Source of the DNA: an uncultured Schlesneria sp.
GTDB taxonomy: Bacteria > Planctomycetota > Planctomycetia > Planctomycetales > Planctomycetaceae
Length of the DNA stretch: 40,628 bases
Direction: 5' to 3'
Assembly: GCA_903904835.1 (NCBI GenBank)
Contig: CAIVEI010000181.1
Coordinates: forward strand, 1 to 40,628
The position numbers and the translations under genes were made by a program. Within the stretch, counting starts at the first letter, position 1. Every line of letters starts with the position of its first letter. Positions 1 to 8,482 of this stretch are shown here, piece after piece. The notes beneath the pieces were generated by a model. It did not search any database and was not told the origin of the DNA. It saw only the letters and a list, made by a program, of their open reading frames with translations.

Positions 1-125
1 GAACGAACTCGAACGAACTCGAACGAACTCGAACGAACTCGAACGAACTCGAACGAACTCGAACGAACTCGAACGAACTCGAACGAACTCGAACGAACTC
101 GAACGAACTCGAACGAACTCGAACA
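1..125. repeat. 10-bp tandem repeat array, cut by the window start
   Basis: The unit GAACGAACTC is repeated twelve times without a visible mismatch from position 1 to 120, followed by a partial GAAC. The array begins at the first base, so its true length is unknown. The unit is not a multiple of three and no gene crosses it, so it is a non-coding minisatellite likely to vary in copy number. It lies about 40 bp before the dispersed repeat at 166-383. Confidence 0.95.
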
Positions 126-165
126 CGACAAAAAACGGACAAAAGACTATGAAATATGGGGTATG

Positions 166-383
166 GTCGAAGTCGATCGAACTTTGACACCAGATTTTGT
201 TTTTGATGGGACTTGTGAGTGAGGGGTGCGACAGGCGTTCTTGCGGGGAATGGTTAGAACGATCGCGAACCTTGTTTCGCGCTCATCATGCAGGAGTTCC
301 TTTTGATGGTATCTGGTGTTCGATTCCCGGAAAGAATTTATGCTGCCCAGCGGATGAATCAGAAACGATGGCGTTGGCCAAAC
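166..383 (+). repeat. Dispersed intergenic repeat, copy A
   Basis: This stretch matches, in reverse orientation, the sequence at 30525-30778. Shared blocks include GATCGAACTTTGACACCA, GGTATCTGG, ATTCCCGGA and GTTGGCCAA, in the same order with small indels. An open reading frame can be drawn through both copies (shared residues such as GIW and SIPG), but differences fall about equally on all three codon positions, so I read it as a DNA repeat and not a conserved protein. From 384 to 489 and 521 to 541 I see nothing further. Confidence 0.8.
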
Positions 384-489
384 GGCTTGTAAAGATGCAA
401 AAACGGAGAAACGAAAGATTGGAAGACCCACCAGCAGCCATGAGAAAATACACGAGTGTTTGCACTTCTGTTGAATCGTCTTGGCACGA

Positions 490-520
490 GTTGCGTTGCG
501 GGCTTCGCCCGCAACGCAAC
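490..520. other. Perfect 14-bp hairpin
   Basis: Arms GTTGCGTTGCGGGC (490-503) and GCCCGCAACGCAAC (507-520) are perfectly complementary around a 3-nt loop. It lies 21 bp beyond the stop codon of the reverse-strand gluconolactonase-like gene. Neither strand has a T run after the stem, so it is not a standard intrinsic terminator. It could stabilise the 3' end of the mRNA or be a mobile palindrome. Confidence 0.75.
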
Positions 521-541
521 TGAGATTTGCCTTTGGATAAA

Positions 542-2053
542 TTACTTCAGTTCGTATTCGGCTTCTTTCGAAGCGTTTCCATTGAACGACTTACGAAATG
601 CATCAGCAGCGGCTGCGACGGTCTTTTCCGGGCCAGTGAGCCGCAGGAAGTAAACTCCCTTTTCCGGGACTGCAAGCACAACACTCAGCGATCGATAGCC
701 TGGCATGGGAGTTTTCTTGCCGCCGGCAAACGGGCCTCCTGTTGACTGCAGGTACGTTCCCGAGATGTCGTTGACGTAGTATTTCCCCTGATCGCATTCC
801 CCGGAAGACATTTTCAACTTCCGGCCCTCCGCGGTGAACTGATCGATCCAGCGTTTGAAATTCTGATCGACACCACCGCCATCGCCTCCAAACGACGAAA
901 TCACCAGTTCGGTTGCGGGTTTCTCTCCTTCTACGGGAGGAATCTTGAATTGAGCCAGTCGGAGATTGTTCGAGGGGTCTTCCTGTTTCCAGCTTGCGGG
1001 AACATTCAACTTGATCGCCTTGATGACAACCTCTTTGACATCGTCTTTTTCAGAATCTTTTTTGTCCTGGGCAAGTCGAGTGGGGCCACGGAATGAGCTG
1101 CGATGGCTGGCCTGCGGTGCAGGTCTGGGGCCGATAGAGAAACGGGGTGCGCCGGCGACATTCATGGCAATCGAATAGAGACTTGTCCGGGCCGTGATAT
1201 AAAGGGTCTTGCCGTCGGCGCCACCGAATTTGCAGTTCGCCGGGTGTTCGGGGACAGCAATGCGCCCAATCAGTCCTCCATCCGGGTTGAGGACAACAAT
1301 GCCATTGTAAGTCGTGTAGAGATTGCCGTGCTGATCGAGGCACATTCCATCGGGCCCGCCGCCGTCCTGTTTTTCTTCTCCCGTGAAAATCAGCTTTCCG
1401 CTCGTGATTTTCCCTGGTCCGGTGATCTCGTACTTCCACAATTCTCGCTTATTTGGTTCAGCGACATACAGTGTCTTCCCGTCGTTCGAAACGAGAATCC
1501 CGTTTGGCCGTTGAAGGTTATCGATCACTCGCGTCGTCTTGCCGGCTGCGTCGACATAATAAACTCCCATGCAAGATTGCTCGATCTTGGAATCGCCCCC
1601 GTATCTTGGGTCGGTGAAATACAGGCCACCAACCGAATCGAGTGCCAGGTCATTAGGACCGTTCAGCGGCTTTCCGTCGAATTGGTCGCAGAGTGGCTCA
1701 ATCTTCCCATCTTGAATCGCGATCTTGACGACGCGGCGGGCCTGACCCTGACAGGCGTAAAGATGACCTGCTTCGTCAAAGACCAGGCCGTTGGCCCCAC
1801 CAGACGGCTTCAGGAAGTCGCTCGACTGGCCATCCGCATCAACACGTACAATTCGCGAGTTGGGGATGTCGCTGAAGAGGAGAAACCCTTTTGGGCTGAA
1901 AGCGGGTCCCTCAGTAAACTTGCAGTCACCGACAACTTTGACCGCTACTGCATCGGGAGCAACCAGGTCTTTCAGATCAGCCGCAAATAGAAGAGACGGG
2001 GTCAAACCAATGAAAGTCACTGCTGCGAAGCGTATTCGTTTCCAGTTGGACAT
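542..2053 (-). CDS. Secreted SMP-30/gluconolactonase-like protein with extra C-terminal domain
   Basis: 503 aa. A signal peptide (about residues 1-25, ending near LLFAAD) predicts export. Residues 35-305 form an SMP-30/gluconolactonase/LRE-like beta-propeller: the three divalent-metal ligands of the family are visible as E48 (TEGPA), N184 (RPNG) and D235 (GPDG), and the NGPND loop is at 131-135. Family members hydrolyse sugar lactones. After an Arg/Ser/Pro-rich linker (about 305-335) comes a second globular domain (about 340-490) that usually is absent from gluconolactonases; I recognise no named family for it. The start at 2053 has AAGG seven bases upstream. It stands alone: the next reverse-strand gene is 200 bp upstream. 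Lactonase substrate is unknown; another hydrolase activity of the same fold is possible. Confidence 0.88.
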   Translation of the reverse strand: MSNWKRIRFAAVTFIGLTPSLLFAADLKDLVAPDAVAVKVVGDCKFTEGPAFSPKGFLLFSDIPNSRIVRVDADGQSSDFLKPSGGANGLVFDEAGHLYACQGQARRVVKIAIQDGKIEPLCDQFDGKPLNGPNDLALDSVGGLYFTDPRYGGDSKIEQSCMGVYYVDAAGKTTRVIDNLQRPNGILVSNDGKTLYVAEPNKRELWKYEITGPGKITSGKLIFTGEEKQDGGGPDGMCLDQHGNLYTTYNGIVVLNPDGGLIGRIAVPEHPANCKFGGADGKTLYITARTSLYSIAMNVAGAPRFSIGPRPAPQASHRSSFRGPTRLAQDKKDSEKDDVKEVVIKAIKLNVPASWKQEDPSNNLRLAQFKIPPVEGEKPATELVISSFGGDGGGVDQNFKRWIDQFTAEGRKLKMSSGECDQGKYYVNDISGTYLQSTGGPFAGGKKTPMPGYRSLSVVLAVPEKGVYFLRLTGPEKTVAAAADAFRKSFNGNASKEAEYELK

Positions 2054-2254
2054 AAAACATCCTTATTGCCAGGTTCTGAATTTCAAATCGAAGCACCAAT
2101 CACGTTTCTTGATTGGGTTGGCAGTCCTCTGCACGGCGTCAAGTATGCCGTGATGGAGAAAGAGTTGCCATACTTCGACGTGTTGAAATTCAGACGGTAC
2201 AACAAGGGTTTGCGGTTTGACGCCGCTGATTTAGCCGTAGAGCATCATCGACGG

Positions 2255-2455
2255 TCACGGCGATGATGTTGGATCGTAAAGTCCTGGAACATTTCCCTGG
2301 TTTCCTGTGACGTGGACCAGTTCATAGGGACGCGCTAAGCTCCATGCTGTTTCATGGCCTTCGGCATATCCAGATTGATAACCAAAATACCAGCAGCTAT
2401 AGAGAGACCAGAGTGTGAGCGGAATCGCCCAGAACTTCCAATTGAAACTGGACAT
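2255..2455 (-). CDS. Small single-pass membrane protein, unknown
   Basis: 66 aa, starting MSSFNWKFW. A longer frame exists upstream to 2500, but GGAGG sits seven bases before the ATG at 2455, which decides the start. Residues 6-25 (FWAIPLTLWSLYSCWYFGY) are an aromatic-rich hydrophobic segment, probably one membrane helix, followed by a polar tail of about 40 residues (GHETAW, LARPYELVHV). I do not recognise a family. It lies between the gluconolactonase-like and DUF1080 genes on the same strand, separated from the latter by a terminator, so it is probably transcribed on its own. Confidence 0.6.
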   Translation of the reverse strand: MSSFNWKFWAIPLTLWSLYSCWYFGYQSGYAEGHETAWSLARPYELVHVTGNQGNVPGLYDPTSSP

Positions 2456-2703
2456 TGCGAAACCTCCATTAATCGCGCGAATGAATTTGCAACTTCCCAA
2501 ACGATCTTCTTCATTGAATCTTCATAATCATTATCGGGTTTATTGGTTCAAGTCAACATTGAATTCAAAATCGGTCGGAAATCAGTGAGTGAATGGATCG
2601 TTAATCATCTTTTATGGTGTACATTCGATTTTTTCGGCGTGTTTTTATATGTAGTTTGACGGTGTGTGTCGCTGGAGCAGTTGTGTTAAACCGCTTATTA
2701 AAC

Positions 2704-2737
2704 AAAAAAAGCCCGGTCTCCGTAATGGAAGCCGGGC
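2704..2737 (-). terminator. Rho-independent terminator after the DUF1080 gene
   Basis: Read on the reverse strand: GCCCGG and CCGGGC arms (2711-2737) with a short inner TCC/GGA pairing, followed by seven T (complement of 2704-2710). It begins 36 bp after the stop codon of the DUF1080 gene. The rest of the spacer, 2456-2703, is AT-rich and holds nothing else I can identify apart from the presumed promoter of the 66-aa gene. Confidence 0.8.
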
Positions 2738-2772
2738 GTATTAAGAAATGGCCGCAGTGGAGTAGCTAATTT

Positions 2773-3405
2773 TCAGTCGAGGCGTTTGACTCGAATATTC
2801 TTGAAATGAACCGTGCTGCCTGGATCATGAGCTTGTAGAGCGAATGTTCCGCTGTCGATCTTGCGGGTGAAGTCTGCGCCTGCTTTTTTGTCTGCAGGTT
2901 CGGTGTAGTCGACAACGACTTTGTCGTTGATCTTAATGATAATCTTGTTCCCTTTCACGATGACGGTTTCGGTATACCATTGATTATCGGGAACATGCTT
3001 TTCGAGGACGTCGACAACCGCATAAAGGCTTCCAGTTCGTTTTGGATCTCCCTGGCTATTGTTGACTTGTGCTTCGAATCCGTATTTCGGCCAGCCTTCG
3101 TCCTGATATTTCGTATGGAAATAGATCCCGCCGTTACTGTTTGGTTCGGTCATGACATCGACTTTAAGTTCGAAATTCACGAATGGTTTGTCGTCGCCGA
3201 CGTAGAACAGGTGGCTGCGTGGCCCGTTGGCGACGATGGCCCCGTCCTTCAGCTTCCAACTGTCAGGTTTTTCATTGATCTTCCAGCCATTGAATGTTTT
3301 GCCGTCAAACAACGAAACGAATCCGTCCTTGTCTGGTTCGGCAGTGAAGCCGACGGCGGAAATCGATAAGAGCGCGAGCGCTACTGAAGCAAAGAAACTT
3401 TTCAT
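2773..3405 (-). CDS. Secreted DUF1080 (3-keto-disaccharide hydrolase-like) protein
   Basis: 210 aa. Signal peptide at residues 1-21 ([24 protein letters not shown]). The rest is one DUF1080 domain, recognised from [13 protein letters not shown] near residue 30, the middle block [12 protein letters not shown] and the end block [13 protein letters not shown]. The fold is a concanavalin-like beta-sandwich. Some members have been assigned as 3-keto-disaccharide hydrolases, and planctomycetes carry many paralogues, often secreted; the substrate here is unknown. AGGA lies seven bases upstream of the ATG. The gene is divergent from the sulfite-oxidase-like gene, with 297 bp between their starts, and has its own terminator at 2704-2737. 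Confidence 0.93.
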   Translation of the reverse strand: MKSFFASVALALLSISAVGFTAEPDKDGFVSLFDGKTFNGWKINEKPDSWKLKDGAIVANGPRSHLFYVGDDKPFVNFELKVDVMTEPNSNGGIYFHTKYQDEGWPKYGFEAQVNNSQGDPKRTGSLYAVVDVLEKHVPDNQWYTETVIVKGNKIIIKINDKVVVDYTEPADKKAGADFTRKIDSGTFALQAHDPGSTVHFKNIRVKRLD

Positions 3406-3702
3406 CGATCAATCCTGTCTACATAGGGGTCAAATCGTAAGACATACTTGGGTTGGCACACGCCGACCTGATTCACACGATAGTTTGGCGGATGCAACGT
3501 TGACTGTAAATGTCGCCGCAACATTGAGACGAATTTGCCACCCGTGACAACAACAGTTCCGGTTCGTGCAGTCCAGATCACTGACGTTGTGGCCGAGTTC
3601 ATCCTGACGACAGCAGAAGAACGAGTTTTATTCTCGCAACCCGCTCATCGCAATGATAATCTCGACATCGATTTGCGACAGCTTGGAATTCAGGGGCTGA
3701 AA

Positions 3703-4962
3703 ATGCGTGATTTCGATCGGTTTTTGCGAGACCATCATTCGGTGACTCGCCGATTTTTTGTGCGAGCTGGAATTGTCGGTCTGGCGGCATTTGGCGGCCG
3801 CGACCTTATGGGTTGGGCGGACAGCGTCGCGCCGGAATTAAACGATGCGGTCGCCAGGCTTGAATCGTTCATGACGCCGGTCGACAAATTTCGGGACGTT
3901 TCACGAGGGTCACCAGTACCGCATTCACTTTCAGAAGAAAAACGGATTGAAGTCCGGCAGACACGGGAAACCTGGCGGCTCGAGGTGACGGCCGACCCGG
4001 ATCATCCCACACGAATCAAGCAGCCATTGACGATCGCGGGGGGAACGGCTTTGGATTTTCCTGCACTGATGCAATTGGCTGAAACCCACGCTGTCAGGTT
4101 CGCCAAAGTGATGACCTGCCTCAACATCGGATGCCCGTTAGGAACGGGTATCTGGGAGGGAGTACCGTTGAAAGTCGTCATCTGGAAGACTCAACCGGTC
4201 GAGAATTTTCGGCGAGTTTTTTATTACGGCTACCACAATAACGAGCCAAAACAAATGTTTCGCAGCTCGCTTCCCGCCGGTCGGGTACTTGAAGATCTTT
4301 ACGATCTTCCGCCCGTGGTCCTGTGCTACAAGTTGAACGGAGCCTGGTTGACGCCTGAAAGAGGTGGTCCGGTGCGTGTCGTCGTTCCTGAGGCCTATGG
4401 ATTCAAGTCGATTAAATGGCTAAGTCATCTTGTTTTGACAAATCTGGCGGTCGCAAACGATACCTACATCGAAGGAAATAATGACGTTGACAGTCCGCTC
4501 AAAACATTTGCAGCCACACTTTCCGTTCCACGGAGCATTGCTGCCAACCAGCGAATTCCTGTCACAGGTTACGCTCAGGTAGGAATATCTGGCCTGAGGA
4601 AAGTTCAGGTATGGGTCTGCCGTAAAGGGGCTGAGCCACCGGATGATCCCCACTTCGTAACCGTCGACTGGACCGAGGCAACGATCCTCGCCCCGCCGGA
4701 AACGGGTCGATGGGGCGGAGACCTTCCCGACTCCGCGATCCCCGTTGATACTCTCGAATTCGACGATAAAGGCCAACCCAAGAGATGGCCGATGCGATTT
4801 AACAAGGTCCACTGGGCCGTTCTTTTAGACGGCCTTCCTACTGGAGAATACACATTCCGATCGCGAACGGTTGATGAAAAGGGGCACCCGCAGCCGATGC
4901 CTCGTCCCTTTCGCAAGTCTGGACACGCAGAGATTGAGGGGGTCGGTTTTGTTGTGAAATAA
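3703..4962 (+). CDS. Tat-exported sulfite oxidase-like molybdopterin enzyme
   Basis: 419 aa from the ATG at 3703, which has AGGGG about eight bases upstream and puts the twin-arginine motif (TRRFFVRAG, R16-R17) at the right distance from the N terminus. The frame stays open back to 3535, but that part does not look coding. Two family domains follow: the oxidoreductase molybdopterin-binding domain (about 100-270, with CLNIGCPLGTG and W.GVPL) and a Mo-co dimerisation, Ig-like domain (about 290-415). C139, in the position of the usual molybdenum-ligating cysteine, is present; the surrounding CLNIGC differs from the common C.GN motif. Tat export implies the cofactor is loaded in the cytoplasm. 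No haem-c or membrane subunit gene is adjacent, so electron acceptor and substrate are unknown. Its stop lies one base from that of the convergent gene. Confidence 0.9.
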   Translation: MRDFDRFLRDHHSVTRRFFVRAGIVGLAAFGGRDLMGWADSVAPELNDAVARLESFMTPVDKFRDVSRGSPVPHSLSEEKRIEVRQTRETWRLEVTADPDHPTRIKQPLTIAGGTALDFPALMQLAETHAVRFAKVMTCLNIGCPLGTGIWEGVPLKVVIWKTQPVENFRRVFYYGYHNNEPKQMFRSSLPAGRVLEDLYDLPPVVLCYKLNGAWLTPERGGPVRVVVPEAYGFKSIKWLSHLVLTNLAVANDTYIEGNNDVDSPLKTFAATLSVPRSIAANQRIPVTGYAQVGISGLRKVQVWVCRKGAEPPDDPHFVTVDWTEATILAPPETGRWGGDLPDSAIPVDTLEFDDKGQPKRWPMRFNKVHWAVLLDGLPTGEYTFRSRTVDEKGHPQPMPRPFRKSGHAEIEGVGFVVK

Positions 4963-4963
4963 G

Positions 4964-5716
4964 TTAAAGAACTTCAATATTGATTCGAAATTGAAATTTC
5001 GACATGAAGCCGCCAAGGATTACGGTGTTATCCCCTTCGTCGAGAGGAATTTCGCGGTCGAAGGAAATGCCGCCGATCTGATGTTCGTTGACAAGGATTC
5101 CAAGAGACGAACCGCAGTCCTTCAAAATGACTTCGTTCTCCTTTTTGTCGATGATCGCGTGATTCCGTGAGACGTTGTATGGCGAACGATCCTTTAACCA
5201 AAGGTCATTCGCGTCGGGCGGGGTCGCTTCATATTCCTTCGCGGAACGGCCAATGCGGAATGGAAATTTTTGAATCCACAATCCATCGCGAGGCAACATC
5301 GAAGCAGCAAGTCGTGTCAAAGGATGAATTGAAACGTAAGTTATTTTTGGTGGTGGAGGTACTACTATCGGTGTTGCTGATGCTTGAGTCGAAAGTGTAC
5401 GCAACTGCTGGAAGAGCGCATTCAAATAAATGCGAAAATTGTGTGGTACAAGTGTCAAAATATGTTCAAATTCGTCTCGCGAAATTGATGTCAGATGCAC
5501 GTTAGTCAAGGCGCGGGCGGACATGGAGTAAGGTCGTTCATCGATCAGGCTCATTTCGCCGAAGACTTCGTCAGGGCCAATTTGGGCAGCGTGGTCGTTT
5601 GTGTCGGCAGTTCCTCGGCGCAATTCGATCTTTCCTGAATGAATCAGAAACGACTTTACTGCGGGGTCACCGACCATGAAAATTACTGCACCGGCTGGGT
5701 ATTCAAGACGTTCCAT
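4964..5716 (-). CDS. Cyclic-nucleotide-binding domain plus FHA domain protein
   Basis: 250 aa. Residues 1-115 are a CAP_ED/cNMP-binding beta-roll (AGAVIFMVGDPA, LIHSGKIELRRG, FGEMSLIDERPYSMSARA, corresponding to the phosphate-binding cassette). A proline-rich linker with VVPPPPK follows near 120. Residues 140-245 form an FHA domain with the phosphothreonine-reading pattern IGRS and SRNHAII, then a Gly-Ser turn (CGSSLGILVN). There is no helix-turn-helix, so it is not a Crp-type repressor or activator. The architecture suggests an adaptor that links a nucleotide or other small signal to phosphothreonine-containing partners, such as Ser/Thr kinase substrates; that role is inference. It is cytoplasmic, with no signal or membrane segment, convergent with the molybdoenzyme gene and divergent from the BatA operon. 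Confidence 0.88.
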   Translation of the reverse strand: MERLEYPAGAVIFMVGDPAVKSFLIHSGKIELRRGTADTNDHAAQIGPDEVFGEMSLIDERPYSMSARALTNVHLTSISRDEFEHILTLVPHNFRIYLNALFQQLRTLSTQASATPIVVPPPPKITYVSIHPLTRLAASMLPRDGLWIQKFPFRIGRSAKEYEATPPDANDLWLKDRSPYNVSRNHAIIDKKENEVILKDCGSSLGILVNEHQIGGISFDREIPLDEGDNTVILGGFMSKFQFRINIEVL

Positions 5717-6105
5717 TCAATAAACTCCAGCGAGCTGAATTCGCTGACCTCGTGAAAAATCATCAGGATAATGAGAGTTTTTCTGTCGATCGACTTGCGA
5801 AAAAACGTTGTAGTGCAAAAAGATCATTTTCTGGAGTGGACTTAATAGCATCAGTTTGCAGAAATTGCCACTATTCTTTAGTACACATTTCTGGCGTGTG
5901 TACACGGTACGCCTGCTTTTTGAGTTGTTTATAAGGAAAGTTTGGGGAATCACGTTGTTCCGGGTGAAACAGAAATCGGATCGAAGATGACTTCTGTCAC
6001 CGCCATAGTTAGACTCGACATGGTTGACGGCGGCGTTCGCTGCGACAAATCCCATTGGATAATCATGGTCATCGGTTTTTACCCTCACACTGGAGCCAAC
6101 GCGCA
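5717..6105. promoter_or_regulatory. Divergent promoter region with a GTACACA dyad
   Basis: 389 bp without a convincing gene separate the cNMP/FHA gene from the BatA operon, so both promoters should lie here. The only marked structure is a dyad, GTACACA (5881-5887), nine bases, TGTGTAC (5897-5903), overlapped by the palindrome GTGTACAC (5898-5905). It could be an operator. I cannot place -35 and -10 boxes with confidence. Confidence 0.4.
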
Positions 6106-8445
6106 ATGACAGCTTGGCTCGCCAACCACTTCTTTAACCCGACATTCGTTGCCGTAGGCGCATGCCTTGTTGCGGCACCGATCCTTATTCATCTGATCAA
6201 TCGGATGCGATATCGGCGAGTTCGTTTTGCAGCGATGGAATTCCTGCTTCAAAGTCAGCAACGCAATCAGCGCCGATTACTGCTCGAACAACTGTTGTTG
6301 CTGTTGCTGCGAATTCTGATTGTTTCCGGTCTCGTATTACTGATTTCAAGGTTGATTCTTGACCCTGCGCAGATGTCGATCTTTCGAGGAGCGCAGTCTC
6401 ATCATGTCGTCCTTCTTGATGACAGCATGTCCATGCGTGATCGCTGGGAAGAGACCAACGGATTCGCTGAAGCAATTAAGATTGTGCATCAGATCGCGGT
6501 TGGCGGTGCACAGCAGCCGAATACTCAGAAGCTGACGATGATCCGCTTGTCGCAACCGGACCAGCCATTTTTTGTCGAGCGAAATGTCAATGACGACTTT
6601 GTGACTGAACTGTTATCGAAACTCGACCCCCAGACTTTCAAATGTACGCATCAGGCACTTGATCTCACGGCAGGCTTGCAGGCGGCTAAAAAACTTTTCG
6701 GCCAAGAACGAGGAATAATTCAGCACTTACATGTGATTTCAGACTATCGAGACCACGATTGGCGCGATCAGAAAGCGATTGCGTCTGCGGTCGAGGGTCT
6801 GACGACGGCTGGTGTTACGGTCAATCTTGTTCGTGCCGTTCCAGAAACCCACCCAAATCTGAGCGTCGTTGAATTAACAGGGGATACGCAGGTTGCGGCG
6901 GTTGACGTGCCGCTTCGAATGCGCGTTGCGGTCAAGAATTTTGGTTCTCAGGTCGCTTCCGATGTCCGTGTATCAATCTTCGACAACAACGACAAGCTGC
7001 CTGCAAGCATCGTCTTCGAGAAAATTGATCCGCAATCCGAAGTCGCTCATGAATTCGAAGTTCGTCTGTCGACACCCACCGTTCATAAAATTCGAGTCAG
7101 CCTCGATGCGGATTGTTTGCCCGAAGACAACATTCGCTTTTTGGCGATCGATGTTCCGCGATCTGTACCGGTCCTTGTCATAGATGGAGATCCGTCGGGC
7201 GAAGACGGCTCATACATCGCGGACGCAATCGCGGCTGATCCTAAGGCGACGGGTTATGCCACCAGCGTAGAGAATGTCGAATACCTGAGGCGCCGTCCGC
7301 TCGATGGTTTTGCTTGTGTTTACCTGCTGAATGTTCCGGAACTGCCGGCAGATTCGATCGACGCTCTTGAACGGTACGTTGACGCGGGAGGAGGCCTCGC
7401 CTGGTTTGTCGGTGATGCCATTCGTCCGGCTCATTACAACGATGCGTTGTACCGCAACGGAAAGGGGCTTTTTCCCGTTCCCCTGGATACCGCACCAAAG
7501 GAACTGATCGTTGATCCGACAAGTCCCGGAGCGGACCTGATTACGACGAGGCATCCGCTGTTTCGCATCTTTGCGGGGGAAGATAACGCTTTAATCAAGC
7601 TCGTCCGTATTTTCGAGTTCTTTCCAACGGCAAAACCGTGGGTTCATGACGACCAGCAGCGAGCGGATGGAGTTCAGACAATCGCCTCGATCAGAAGCAA
7701 GGACGCCCTTTTCTTGGAACATTCGTTCGGCAAAGGTCGGGTGATCACTTGCCTCACAACGGCTCAACCTGATTGGAATAATTGGGCTACGGATAACAGT
7801 TTCGTGGTTGTTCAGCTCGAACTCGTCAAGTATCTCGCCAGAACCGACCACAACCCTGAACGTCGATTGGTTGGTGAACCGATTATTCTATCGCTTGACC
7901 CTGCGGAATATTCCGATTCCGTCGAAATCTTCACGCCAGGCGAAGAAGGAGACCGCACAACGCGTTTGCAGGCTTCTCCTGAGGCTCGAGGCACCGGTGT
8001 GACAATCGAGAAACCGGCGGAGGTCAATTCGAATATTCCGAAAGAATCAACCAATCCATCACTTGAGACTGATAAATCCGAAAAGCCCTTGAGGCTGTCG
8101 GCCCAGTTTCGCGACACGGACGAATCAGGAGTCTACACGATCCGATTGTTGCGTCAGAGTCAGGTGAGTGAAGACCGTTTGATTGCGTATAATCCAACAG
8201 CATCGGAAGGGGATCTCACGCTCGCTTCAACGGTCGATCTTAAGAAGCAATTGGGAAATGTCACGGGAGTTTCGATTCAAGAGTTTGGTCAATTGAATTG
8301 GGTTGAAGGCCGCGAATCAGGTGCGGAAATTCGACAGTGGCTGTTATGGGCACTTTTGGCTTTATTGATCCTCGAACAAGCACTTGCGTATCGACTCAGT
8401 TACCATCCACCTGCCTCCGGCAACGCGGTTGTGACGGCTCGGTAA
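6106..8445 (+). CDS. BatA-domain membrane protein with VWA-like region
   Basis: 779 aa from ATG 6106 (GGAG about ten bases upstream). The first 60 residues are a BatA N-terminal domain: FFNPTFVAVGACLVAAPILIHLIN, a membrane helix, then Arg-rich RMRYRRVRFAAMEFL. A second helix follows near 65-85. Residues 100-265 resemble a von Willebrand A domain with a MIDAS-type D105-x-S107-x-S109. A CARDB/Ig-like stretch (about 275-350) and a glutamine-amidotransferase-like Rossmann region (VPVLVIDGDPSG onward) follow, and the protein ends with a helix (LLWALLALLILEQAL). In planctomycetes such genes usually follow a MoxR ATPase and a DUF58 gene; neither is here. The next gene starts 38 bp downstream and has related architecture. 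It probably forms part of an envelope complex. Confidence 0.85.
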   Translation: MTAWLANHFFNPTFVAVGACLVAAPILIHLINRMRYRRVRFAAMEFLLQSQQRNQRRLLLEQLLLLLLRILIVSGLVLLISRLILDPAQMSIFRGAQSHHVVLLDDSMSMRDRWEETNGFAEAIKIVHQIAVGGAQQPNTQKLTMIRLSQPDQPFFVERNVNDDFVTELLSKLDPQTFKCTHQALDLTAGLQAAKKLFGQERGIIQHLHVISDYRDHDWRDQKAIASAVEGLTTAGVTVNLVRAVPETHPNLSVVELTGDTQVAAVDVPLRMRVAVKNFGSQVASDVRVSIFDNNDKLPASIVFEKIDPQSEVAHEFEVRLSTPTVHKIRVSLDADCLPEDNIRFLAIDVPRSVPVLVIDGDPSGEDGSYIADAIAADPKATGYATSVENVEYLRRRPLDGFACVYLLNVPELPADSIDALERYVDAGGGLAWFVGDAIRPAHYNDALYRNGKGLFPVPLDTAPKELIVDPTSPGADLITTRHPLFRIFAGEDNALIKLVRIFEFFPTAKPWVHDDQQRADGVQTIASIRSKDALFLEHSFGKGRVITCLTTAQPDWNNWATDNSFVVVQLELVKYLARTDHNPERRLVGEPIILSLDPAEYSDSVEIFTPGEEGDRTTRLQASPEARGTGVTIEKPAEVNSNIPKESTNPSLETDKSEKPLRLSAQFRDTDESGVYTIRLLRQSQVSEDRLIAYNPTASEGDLTLASTVDLKKQLGNVTGVSIQEFGQLNWVEGRESGAEIRQWLLWALLALLILEQALAYRLSYHPPASGNAVVTAR

Positions 8446-8482
8446 ATGACATTGCATTTTTTCTGTCGTAAGAGACCTGTTA

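Noticed and set aside
482-496. Sigma-54-like TGGCACG..TTGC
   Set aside because: The spacing between the two halves is two bases instead of four and no gene follows on that strand.
197-523. Open frame in the dispersed repeat (about 108 codons)
   Set aside because: No ribosome-binding site and differences with the second copy are even across codon positions; treated as part of the repeat.
1103-1990. Long open frame antisense to the gluconolactonase-like gene (295 codons)
   Set aside because: It lies wholly inside a gene with clear family motifs on the other strand and its translation has no recognisable domain.
3535-3702. N-terminal extension of the sulfite-oxidase-like gene
   Set aside because: The twin-arginine signal would then lie about 70 residues from the N terminus; the ATG at 3703 with AGGGG fits better.
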